A stretch of DNA of 64,000 nt from NCBI GenBank assembly GCA_020631485.1, contig JAHDHC010000001.1, positions 1 through 64,000 of the forward strand, read 5' to 3'. Below, piece by piece: positions 55,037-64,000 of the stretch (the stretch's first letter is position 1; each line of letters opens with the position of its first letter). The notes beneath the pieces were generated by a model. The model was not told where the DNA came from. It made no database searches and saw only the letters and a list, made by a program, of their open reading frames with translations. A program made the translations under genes and the position numbers. Source of the DNA: Candidatus Altimarinota bacterium (lineage in GTDB: Bacteria > Patescibacteriota > Gracilibacteria > BD1-5 > UBA6164).

Positions 55037-56392
55037 ATGAAAGAATTTAAAGCATTTTATTTTGAAAGTTTTCGCTTTGAGTCAGAAACTCTCAAGGCAT
55101 ATTTTTTATACAGCTTTGACAAGGCAGAGTTTTTCGAAGAAGAGATAGACTTTCGTTGCAGCTGATTTGAACTGAGAAAAGATTTTGATGAAACAGTATT
55201 TGCGAGTTTTTTATTTCAAATACATCTAGCGCTTGGTATTAGCTACTATAAGCTCTATCCGACAAAAGACTTATTTATATGATCTGGATATCTAACAGAC
55301 ACACAAATAGCTTTTTGGGAGAAGTTTTACAAAAACTGACTGTGAGAATTTCTCTACAAGAACAATATACCTCCTCAGGGGCTTTTTCAGTTTCATAAAG
55401 AGTCTGATATAGTGTACCCAAAACAAGATATAGATTCCTCAGAAAAATCACTTGTCCCACTTGGAGGAGGAAAGGACAGTATGGTCAGCATTGTACTTCT
55501 GGAGGAAGCTTGATACCAGTTTGATACAGTAGTATTTTGAAAAATGGATACAGTAAAAACTCAGATCTCTGATCAGCTCAAAGAAAACAATCTCTTGATC
55601 ACGAGAAAAATGAGCCAAAACCTTTTCAAGCTTAATGATCTCCAGTACTACAATGGCCACGTTCCTATAACAGGGATTATAGCATTTGTACTCTATGCCT
55701 CGGCCTATCTCTATGATTATAAATACATCATCATGAGTAATGAGCGCTCAGCTGATGAGGGAAATATGATCTGGCAAGATTTTGAAATCAATCATCAATA
55801 CTCTAAGAGTCTTGAGTTTGAGAGAGACTTGAGAGCTTATACGCAACAATTTCTCGTGGATTCGATTTCGTATTTTTCTCTGTTGCGTGGTATGTATGAG
55901 TACAAGATTGCTGAAATATTTTCTAAAAACTGCCGTAGATACTTCAAAACTTTTGCAAGTTGTAACAAAAACTTTTTTATAAATTCCCACAAAACTCACG
56001 CCTGAAACTGGTGTCTCAGTTGTGAAAAATGTGCGTTTGTATTTCTCATACTTTCAGCCCATCTTGATGAAAAGGATCTATTGTCTATCTTCTGAGAAAA
56101 TTTGTTTCTCAAAAAAGATCTCGAGCAGACTTTTTTGGATCTATTGGGGATTGGTGATCATAAACCATTTGAGTGTGTTGGAACCAATGAGGAGTCAGTT
56201 TTTGCACTCTATAAATATTTTGAAAACAATACCAAACAGTGAAAACTCTATGGTATATTTGAAGAAAAAATACTCTCACAAATGTCAGAATTTGAGCTCT
56301 ACGAGCTTGAAAAAAAACTTAGAGAAATATGAACGGATGATAATATCCCCCTCAAGGTTAGATCAGATCTTTTGTTTGCACCTCAGAATTAA
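55037..56392 (+). CDS. murL: MurL-like UDP-MurNAc-L-Ala-L-Glu epimerase
   Basis: A 451-residue protein with the ATP PP-loop VPLGGGKDSMVSI (about residue 146) and SNERSADEGN followed by INHQYSKSLEFE, the signature of MurL, which epimerises the terminal L-Glu of UDP-MurNAc-L-Ala-L-Glu to D-Glu. CLSCEKCAFVF later in the chain also fits the family. MurL replaces the usual glutamate racemase route, with MraY elsewhere in the window using the resulting precursor. Assignment is by motif recall. Confidence 0.8.
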
Positions 56393-56448
56393 AAATACTT
56401 GTATATACAGCGCATCTTCGTATAATTTTCATATATAAATTAATCGAG

Positions 56449-57972
56449 ATGTATATGGACCACAAAAAATACACATATTGATTTACGCTTGTAGAGCTCA
56501 TCGTCGTAGTGACGATTCTCGCGATACTTGCAACAATTGGTTTTGTGAGTTACTCAAGTTATCTTATCTCCGTAAGAGATTCAAACAGATTGAGTCAGCT
56601 TGTGAGTATACACGACGGGCTGAAACTCTACAGTACCACAGCAAATCTCCCTGTTCCTCAAGAAAGTGTTGAGATACGAGCAAATGGAGAACTGATAGCC
56701 TACCAATGAGTTGCGTGATCTAACACACTTGAAACAATTGAGTTTTCAAAGTGAGGAAAAGATCCCAAAGATGGGAGCTATTTTAGCTACTATCTCACAA
56801 AAAATAGGGCAAATTTTCAACTCCTCGCTCACCTTGAAGAATCTGATCTTGCATTGACTCCTGCTTCTCTCAAAGCATATGCAAATGAGTATGATTCGAG
56901 GATCCCTGCAGTATATGGCTCAAAACTTGGAGTCATCACAGATGAAAACAATACACCAGTTCAGTTTATGCCATCTATACAATCAGTATGAGAAATCGAT
57001 TTTTGAGGGACTCATGCAAATGATAATTTCCGTGTTCATCTAGAAAATGATAGATCTTACTTTTTTGAGTGACAAGTCTTGAATCACAAAATGTATAGTA
57101 TCTCAAAGCCTGAAATTTATGGTTTTGAAAGATGATGTCCTGATTGATTCATTTGAGTCCCTGGGGATAGTCGTTTTGCTCAAAAATGATTTTGCGTAGC
57201 TCAATATGAGATGTCATTTGAGTGAATTGATACGCCTGATGTATCATGACGGAACGCGGTAGATTATAGAAACAATCCTACAGGAAAAATACAATCAAAA
57301 AGGTGAGGACTTCCTATTACGATGTTGACACAACAGCAAGCTATAGATGCTTGCAAGTGACTTGGAAAAGGATATCACTTGATTACGAATGATCAATGGA
57401 TGACTATCGCGAGAAATATAGAGTTTGAGTCAGAAAATTGGTCATCAGGGATTGCCTGAACATGATTCGTTCATAACTGAAATACCAATAGTAGTGACTA
57501 TGGATGCCAAGATCGTTCGCCAAACGCAAGCCATGGAGCTACGACATGACCTACAACGAATACTGCCTGTAATGCCATGAGAAAAAGGAAGTTATCAAAC
57601 AGTAGCTATATCTGGGATCTTTCCTGAAATGTTCGTGAGCACGTAAATAAAGCAAATACCAAAGATGGGGCACTCTATGATTCTGGATCAAATAGTACGA
57701 TAGCAAGTTGAGGTTCATGACAAACTCACTGGGATGATGCCTCGGTATCAGATGCTGAAAAAAGTGATTATGGACCTCTCATAATTGAAAGTACAGCTAC
57801 AAATGATAGTAGAGGTTGATGATTTGTTGCTCCAAGTTCTGGGACTATCTTTGTGAGATGAGCGAGTGCTACTTCTGGTACAACATCAGGCCTATATGAC
57901 CTTCTTTTAGATCAATCAGCCGTAAGCTATAGCTCAAATTTTGGGTTTCGTTGCAGCTACACGAAAAACTAA
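56449..57972 (+). CDS. Prepilin-type protein with FGE/SUMF1-like C-terminal domain
   Basis: The N-terminus has the type IV prepilin signal: basic residues then G-FTLVELIVVVTILAILA, with the Gly before Phe (processing site) written as UGA. After a pilin-like region (to about 215) the protein continues with a formylglycine-generating-enzyme / SUMF1-like fold, itself C-type-lectin-like (FCVAQYEMS; YHLITNDQWMTIARNIE; YIWDLSGNVREHV; FGFRCSYTKN). At 507 residues it is far longer than a plain pilin. It is probably a pilus-tip or surface adhesin. A second ATG at 56455 is in frame. Confidence 0.88.
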
Positions 57973-58037
57973 AAAAACAACTAGAAAAAAAATAAAAACG
58001 CTTTAATATATTTTTATTATATGCGATTTTATCCTCT

Positions 58038-60347
58038 ATGTTTCCAAGACACAAAAAAAAGCAATCACATCTGGACAAAGTAAGTTCTATTTTTGAGAGA
58101 TACCCGCGAGAGTATTTTGTATTTGCCTTTTTTGCTCTTTTTATCTTTTCTATTATAGGAAAAACTTTTTCTTATACTGTCACAAATAAAGACTTTTATA
58201 GTAGTCTTGCAAACAAACAGCAACTCTGAGAGGTTGAGACACCAGTAAACAGAGGGAACATATATTTTTCTGATGGGAAGAGCCTCATGGCTACTTCTGT
58301 AAGTCTCAATGATCTTTCAGTGGATCCATCTATGCCTGGAAATAAAAAAAAGCTCGGTATTTTTCTGACAAATATAGTATATAAAGAGCTCTGTACAAAA
58401 AAATCTGAACAAGAGTGTTATGATAGTCTCAGAAGGTATCTCAAGGTCTTGAGTATAGAGGATTTTCAGTTTGATGAAGACTTCATCAAAGACCTTATCA
58501 CCAAAAATATAGAGGCAAAAGTATCAAAGGAAAATATCACGAGTGTTCTTTTAAAAGAAGAAACAACAGAAGAAGAACAAGATCAGATTGAACGACTTAC
58601 ATTTTCATGAATCTATATCAATCAGTGATGATCTCTCTATGTAAATCCAGAAGAGATATCAGATCCTGATTCTGTAGCTCAGGCACTGAGTAGTATACTG
58701 TGATGGGATGTAGAAACTATGAAAAAATCAATAAGAAAGAGAAAAGTTCGTTATCTTCCTATTATAAAGAAACTTTCAATTCTCTGATACGAAGATGTAA
58801 AAGAGTATATAGAAGAAGAAAGAAAAGGGATAAAACTCTGAACAGTGAAACAAGAAGACCAGATCTACAAGTTTCTTATACTTGAGCCGCATGCAGATAG
58901 ATTTTATCCTGAGAAGAAGCTCTGATCTCAAATCGCATGATTCCTTGATAACAAACTCAATGGACACTATTGAGTAGAGTGATACTATGATTCTCTTTTA
59001 AAATGATCTTCTGGAAAAACGATTATGATACGTGACTCTCGAGGGAGGCCAATTGATCCTTTTTCTATATCACTTGAAGACTCTGTGAGTTGATGAGCTG
59101 AGATTCAGACAACCATAGATAGAAATATTCAGAAAAATATGGAGAAGATCCTCGAGTCATGAGTAAAAAAATACAATGCTAATAACGGAACGATAGTTGT
59201 TATGGATCCTCAAACGGGTGATGTGCTTTCGATGGCAAATTATCCAACTTATGATGCAAATAATCCATGACAAGTTTATGAAATTGAAAAGATCGCTCCA
59301 ACTCGCTATAAAAATCCATATTTTTCTCTCTTGTGAAAATCTGTACTCATAGAAGACTCAGAAGAGTGAGAAGAGTTTGTTTATGATGGAGAGATTATAA
59401 AACTCAAAGAAGCAGAAAGGGAACAGCTCAATAATACTGCACTTCAGAAATATATATATAAAAATGATTTCTGAGCTTCAGTGTATCAAAATGCTGCAGT
59501 ATCGAGCTTATACGAGCCATGAAGTATCATGAAGGCTATAACTGTTGCTATCTGAATCGATACCTGAGAAATAGAGAAAGATGAATTTTATCAGGATAAC
59601 GGAAAAGTTGTAATTGATCAGTTTACGATCACAAATGTTTCACGCGCCTGTTTGTGATACAAGTCATTTGCAAACGCTCTTTCATGGTCATGTAATGTCT
59701 GAATGGTACGTATAGTACAAAGAGTTGGGAAAGCTCTTTTGTATAACTATTTTCAAGAGTTTTGATTTTGAGAAAAAACAGGGATCTCACTCGATGGTGA
59801 GATAAGTGGAAGACTCGAGGAATATCAGAAATGGTCACGTGCCAAGCTTTTTACTTCATCCTATGGTCTGTGAATAAGTGTCACACCACTCCAGATGGCA
59901 AATGCCTACAGTGTCATTGCAAATGGGGGGGTGTACATGAAACCAAATATTGTAAAAAAGATGAGTTTCCCAGATGGACGAGTAATTGAGACAGAACCAC
60001 AGGCACTCAGAAGAGTTATATCCGAAAAAACAAGTAGAATAGTGACATCTATGCTTGTAGAAGGTGTCGAGTGATGAGCCGCAGAAAACGGTTACGTTCC
60101 ATGATATACTCTCGCTTGAAAAACAGGAACTGCACAGATTTCTTATAGAGGAGTCTATGAAAAATGAGCCTGAGCAACCAATGCATCTTTTGCCTGATAT
60201 GGACCAGCTGAAGACCCAAAATTTGTCATTGTAGTGAAACTCGAAAGGCCAAGAACGAGTCAATACGGATGACAAACTTCAGCCTTCATCTTCGCTGAAG
60301 CCTCAAGCTATCTCTTTGATTATTTCTGAATCCCCAAGAAAAAATAA
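58038..60347 (+). CDS. Class B penicillin-binding protein (FtsI/MrdA type)
   Basis: A 769-residue transpeptidase that cross-links peptidoglycan. It has a short cytoplasmic N-terminus, one membrane helix (about 28-46), a long non-catalytic region and the transpeptidase domain with S496-I-M-K499 (in EPGSIMKAIT), S551-C-N553 and K695-T-G-T. It may serve division (FtsI) or elongation (MrdA); the sequence alone does not settle which. Several catalytic-domain glycines are UGA. Confidence 0.92.
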
Positions 60348-60413
60348 AAATTGACTTAATCATAATTATATTTACATATAAAGTATTAATTTCAATTTAC
60401 TCACAATTCACCT

Positions 60414-61235
60414 ATGACAGCACCCAATACATCATACGAACTACAAGAAGTTCCAGTAAAAAAGCTTATTTACAAGACTTTCTTACAATTGATTTCATGA
60501 ATCAAATGTGAGTATGAAAGTGTTTTACAAGAGTGAGATGACACTAATAATTTGGATACTAAAATTCCTCAAAAGTTAAAATCAAAATTAGAAAAATGAA
60601 AGAAAATAAGCCCTCTTGAATATATTGATTTTTTTCAAGAGTTTACTTCATGAGTACAAGTATGATCAGAAAATATGAGACTTATAATCGAATATCCTCA
60701 TCTTGTATGAAAGAGTTTTAAAAACTATACTGAACTTGATGAATATGATTGGGTGAATCACATACGTGAAGATGGAACAAGTATTGAGAGATTATTGATC
60801 CCGCAAGATCAAGAAATAACTGTATGAGAATGAGCTATATGTACGCAATGAAACTATGTTTACTTTCGCCCATCTATTCTAATTGATTGAGAAAGATTCT
60901 TACTAGGAGACAAAGATTTCAATAAAGTATTTAGAAATGCTTTTTCAATGAAACAGAATTGAAAAACAAGTATCAGTGTAGATATCCCAGATTCATATAG
61001 GAAAAAACTTGATGTATTTGAATATGATTTTCGAGATTTTATATGAATTAAATTGTTCGCAAAGATGAATATAATGCATTGAAAAATCGAATTAGAGAAA
61101 TGAGAATCGCTTGAAATTATTGATGTACAAAAAAAGGAAAATGGTAACGATTTGCTCATAATTGATATATGATGAGAGATTATAGAGCAAAGTGCAATGA
61201 TATTTAGCGGAAAAATATTTGGTTCTTTAGAATAA
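60414..61235 (+). CDS. Hypothetical protein, 273 aa
   Basis: ATG at 60414 to UAA. Soluble, Lys/Ile-rich, with a recurring ICTQGNYVYFRPSILIDGE segment and no signal peptide. No known family. It stands alone between the PBP gene and the SSB-tail protein. Confidence 0.6.
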
Positions 61236-61300
61236 GTATCTTTTGCAATTTGAGGACTCGTCACTAGAATAGGGAGGAATTATTTTTTTAATGATGTGAA

Positions 61301-61585
61301 ATGGCACAATACGATAATACCAATAAAGGAGCACTGTGGAAAAAAACAGCAAAATCAGGACTTGAGTATATTTCTGGAAGACTCAATGTGGATGGAACAG
61401 ACTACAATATATCTGTTTTTAATAATGATAAACAGGGAAATGAAGCAAGACCAGATTTCAACATAGTAGTTGAGCCAGTTGATGGTCCTAACAGTTATAA
61501 TGCAAACAATAATGCTCCAGCAGCGCAACAGCAAAATAACGGAGCTGCAAATGATGAACTATCTATTGAAGATCTTCCATTTTAA
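61301..61585 (+). CDS. Small DUF736-like protein with an SSB-type C-terminal tail
   Basis: The 94-residue product starts MAQYDNTNKGALWKK and resembles DUF736 (GRLNVDGTDYNISVF). After an Asn/Ala/Gln-rich linker (residues about 65-83) it ends ELSIEDLPF, like the acidic D-D-D-I-P-F tip of single-stranded-DNA-binding proteins that recruits repair and replication enzymes. A GGGAGG-type ribosome binding site lies a little far upstream. It may bind partners that recognise the SSB tail. Confidence 0.7.
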   Translation: MAQYDNTNKGALWKKTAKSGLEYISGRLNVDGTDYNISVFNNDKQGNEARPDFNIVVEPVDGPNSYNANNNAPAAQQQNNGAANDELSIEDLPF

Positions 61586-61603
61586 GCATACAATTCTTTA
61601 TTG

Positions 61604-61639
61604 AGCTACAAGATCATGTTTTGATTTTGTAGCTTTTTG
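61604..61639 (+). terminator. Terminator of the SSB-tail protein gene
   Basis: AGCTACAA (61604-61611) pairs with TTGTAGCT (61627-61634) and is followed by a T-run. Confidence 0.75.
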
Positions 61640-61670
61640 TGTATTATAGCTTGTGCATAATTCATAATAT

Positions 61671-61704
61671 AAAAAATATCTCAGAAATTTCTGAGATATT
61701 TTTT
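61671..61704. terminator. Bidirectional terminator beside tRNA-Leu
   Basis: A perfect 17-bp palindrome AAAAAATATCTCAGAAA / TTTCTGAGATATTTTTT; on the minus strand it terminates the tRNA-Leu transcript. Confidence 0.8.
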
Positions 61705-61713
61705 AGTTTTCTA

Positions 61714-61801
61714 TGGTGCGGAGGGAGGGACTTGAACCCTCACGCAAATAATTTGCACACGCCCCTCAAGCGTGCGTGTCTACCAATTTCACCACCACCG
61801 C
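61714..61801 (-). tRNA. trnL: tRNA-Leu (anticodon GAG)
   Basis: An 88-base class II tRNA on the minus strand with encoded CCA, a long variable arm, anticodon loop CTTGAGG (anticodon GAG, reading CUC/CUU) and T-arm GAGGG-TTCAAGT-CCCTC. The acceptor GCGGTGG with CCTCCGC has a U-U mismatch at the fifth pair. Confidence 0.9.
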
Positions 61802-61899
61802 ATAGTGATTTTATAACCCTAAAGCATAGCTGTTCACTTCGTTCAGTGCTATGTAAATTTTCTTCCGATACGCTATCGCTTATCGCAAGTGAAATTTAA

Positions 61900-61974
<75 letters not shown>

Positions 61975-62096
61975 ATTTTTTAAAGCAGATGTATTATATA
62001 AAAAAAATCAGATAAGCAAATACTTTTTGGCATTTTCCCAAAAAATATATATAACTAAGAAGAATAGTTTTTATTTTGATTAAAAAGAAGAACTCA

Positions 62097-62339
62097 ATGA
62101 AAGTCGAAGTATGCATGTGAAATAGCTGTAAATCAAAATTTAGTGAATATATAGTGAAGCGTTTACAAAATGATGCCAAAAAATTTGGATATAAAAAACT
62201 CGAGATTTGTGAATGAACATGTATGTGAGAATGTAGAAAAGGCCCAAACATAAAAGTAAATAATTGAGATATCCAACATAGATCAGAGCCTGCAAAAGTC
62301 TCAAAAACAGTACAAAACGAACTCCTAAAGAAAAAATAA
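62097..62339 (+). CDS. Thioredoxin-like [2Fe-2S] ferredoxin
   Basis: The 80-residue protein has [15 protein letters not shown] and [15 protein letters not shown], the Cys pattern (C-x4-C and C-x3-C) of thioredoxin-like [2Fe-2S] ferredoxins. It shuttles electrons at low potential; the partner is unknown. Its UAA overlaps the cysS start as TAATG, so the two are translationally coupled. Confidence 0.85.
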
Positions 62340-63925
62340 TGAAAATATACAATACCCTCACAAAGCAAAAAGAAAACTTTAGTCCACTCAAGCAAGATGT
62401 CACCAAAATATACTATTGTGGTCCAACACCCTATAACTACGCACATATCTGAAATCTGAAGTGTTATGTGGGAAATGATATAGTGGTCAGAACTCTGAAG
62501 TTTTTATGATACCCAGTGCAGACTGCTATGAATATAACGGATATAGATGACAAGAGTATCAGAGATTCTGTAGCTGCTGGAAAAACTCTCCTAGAGTTTA
62601 CCCAGTATTATACTGAAGCATTTATGCAAGATATAGAGAAGCTCAAGATACTTAGAGCTGACAAAATTGATCCTATATCAAACCTGGTTTCAGAAATGGT
62701 CCGCATGATTAACACGCTACTGAGAAGAGGCTTTGCCTATATTTCAGATGATGGAAGTGTGTATTATAATGTGCGTAGTTTTAAAAATTATGGAAAACTT
62801 GCACACTTAGATCTTGATGGGATGAAAGAGGGAGTCAGGATTGATAACGACGAATACGAAAAAGACAATGTCTGAGATTTTGCTCTTTGGAAAGCCTGGG
62901 ACAAAGCTGATGGAGAGAACTTTTGGGAAGAAGAATTTGAAGATACGTGAATACGTCATCTTGAACTCGATTCAAGATCTAAAGATTCCGGATCAAGTCC
63001 GGAATGACAACCAGAGCCAGTTAAAAATTCAGTAACACTCAAATGACGTCCAGGTTGGCACATAGAGTGTAGTGCTTGTGCCATGAAACATCTATGACAG
63101 CAAATAGATATACACATGTGAGGGATTGATCTCCTCTTTCCCCATCATCAAAATGAACTCGCACAAACAGAAGCATGTACAAGAAAGACTTTTTCAAAAT
63201 ATTGGGTACATCACGGCCACCTCACTATAGATGGAGCAAAGATGTCTAAGTCAAAAAACAACTTCTACACCCTCAGAGACCTTGAAGAGAAATATTGTAA
63301 GCCCCTAACCCCTTTGTCAGGGGGAACTGCATCATCCCCTGATAAGGGGAATTGAGGGGTTAGTTCTGAACTTCTCTATCGTGCTGTAAGACTCAATTTC
63401 ATAAATGGGAAATACAGAGACAACATCGATTTTTCATACGAAAAAATAGAGAGCAATTTCAATACACTCAAATGAATTGATGAGACTTTTAAAACCCTGA
63501 AAAATTATGACTCTGATCTACAATGAGTAAGCAGAGAGTTTAGTGACTCTATGCAAGATGTGATCTATAATTTTACAGAAAGCTTGAGAGATGACTTCAA
63601 TATCCCTGAAGCTCTTGCTGTGATGTTTGCCTTTCAGAAATTTGTAAATACGCATCTCAGAGATGGACTTCTATCCAGTGAAGAAAAAGAATCTGTCATC
63701 GATATGTATAAGACCTTTGATTCGGTCTTTGCGATTATGGATTTTTCTATCTTTAATGAATCCGATGAAGAAATTCCAAGTAGTATAGAAGAGAAATTTG
63801 CAGCGAGAAATACCGCAAAAAAAGATAAAGATTTTGCAACAGCTGATAAATTGAGAGATGAGATTCTTGAAGCCTGATACAAGATCATTGATGACAGGCA
63901 GGGAAGTAGACTGGAAAGAGTGTAA
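62339..63925 (+). CDS. cysS: Cysteinyl-tRNA synthetase with two palindromic-element insertions
   Basis: The 528-residue enzyme charges tRNA-Cys. [13 protein letters not shown] is the class I HIGH region, [13 protein letters not shown] with later [11 protein letters not shown] gives the zinc-binding residues, and KMSKS the second signature. Two stretches not found in normal CysRS are encoded by palindromic elements: [14 protein letters not shown] between the FWEEEFED region and GRPGWHIEC, and [20 protein letters not shown] just after RDLEEKY. Both keep the frame, and each contains a UGA read as Gly. The gene must be functional if it is the only copy. Confidence 0.95.
62955..63008. repeat. Palindromic element B1 inside cysS
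   Basis: Exactly 54 bp (18 codons): GTCAT, hairpin CTTGAA/TTCAAG (62960-62976), hairpin TTCCGGA/TCCGGAA (62986-63004), ATGAC. It is translated within cysS; the ATGAC end supplies an in-frame UGA. It has the same ends and plan as the element at 17786. Confidence 0.8.
63305..63363. repeat. Palindromic element A6 inside cysS
   Basis: Outer arms CTAACCCCT (63305-63313) and AGGGGTTAG (63355-63363) enclose hairpins CCCCT...AGGGG (63309-63323) and CCCCT-GATA-AGGGG (63336-63349). Translated in frame right after the KMSKS loop region, with a UGA (Gly) codon inside. Confidence 0.8.
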
Positions 63926-63962
63926 TTTTAAAAAATATATTCTAAGACTCACTCACATTTTT

Positions 63963-64000
63963 ATGCTACTAGCCTGATTAAGTGGTTCTTGGAATGCAAA
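63963..64000 (+). CDS. Possible start of a further gene, cut by the window end
   Basis: An ATG followed by LLAGLSGSWNA in an open frame reaches the window end. It could be the start of a secreted or membrane protein, but too little is visible. Confidence 0.25.

Overview
Organism. The window is AT-rich and only makes sense if UGA is read as glycine (NCBI genetic code 25), with UAA and UAG as the only stops. UGA falls on conserved glycines throughout, for example in the ArgG P-loop, the MraY active-site loops, the CysRS HIGN motif and the prepilin processing site. That points to a candidate-phyla bacterium of the Gracilibacteria / Absconditabacteria (BD1-5 / SR1) group. With the standard code almost every gene would be cut into fragments. 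Genes are compact, mostly without strong Shine-Dalgarno sequences, and separated by short spacers with strong bidirectional terminators.

Layout. 1-4 kb: small accessory genes (kinase-fold protein, GNAT, 2H phosphoesterase, a short-chain dehydrogenase interrupted by two UAG codons). 4-6.7 kb: an argGH operon behind a leader that looks like an arginine attenuator. 6.7-12.2 kb: lipoprotein, DUF1028, APH-like kinase, Nudix, and a ferredoxin-FNR-membrane fusion. 12.2-14.7 kb: a large secreted PA14 / cadherin-like protein. 14.8-19.2 kb: Nudix, a SulP anion transporter, tRNA-Gln, and rplJ-rplL with an L10 leader. 19.2-27.9 kb: hypothetical genes, hemW, mscS, tilS and tag. 28-36.6 kb: polyamine-synthase-like membrane protein, GH16 glucanase, an argS-methyltransferase-PH-mraY-RNHCP run on the minus strand, and a DUF4143 protein. 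36.7-49 kb: a polytopic membrane protein, gatB, hpf, an aldehyde dehydrogenase plus ThDP enzyme pair, htpX and a PolA-like exonuclease. 50-64 kb: FNR-like reductase, Rel, rpsO, DAHP synthase, MurL-like epimerase, a prepilin-FGE fusion, a class B PBP, tRNA-Leu, tRNA-Phe, a thioredoxin-like ferredoxin and cysS.

Main observation. A family of small palindromic elements is scattered through the window. Most have an outer inverted repeat enclosing two inner hairpins. The largest one (25670-26149) has the same layout but carries a DUF559 endonuclease-like ORF between its two hairpins, and it has landed at the 5' end of tag, making an in-frame DUF559-Tag fusion. Smaller copies lie in frame inside the essential genes tilS (two) and cysS (two), between rplJ and rplL, and next to murL. 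In cysS the elements themselves contain UGA codons that are harmless only because UGA is glycine. I read this as a DUF559-linked mobile system with short non-autonomous derivatives that enter protein-coding genes; mobility is inferred, the sequence structure is seen directly.

Regulation. Four genes (argG, sulP, rplJ, the DAHP synthase gene) have a terminator-like hairpin with a U-run shortly before the start codon. The argG case also has a 27-residue leader ORF with three Arg codons in four positions.
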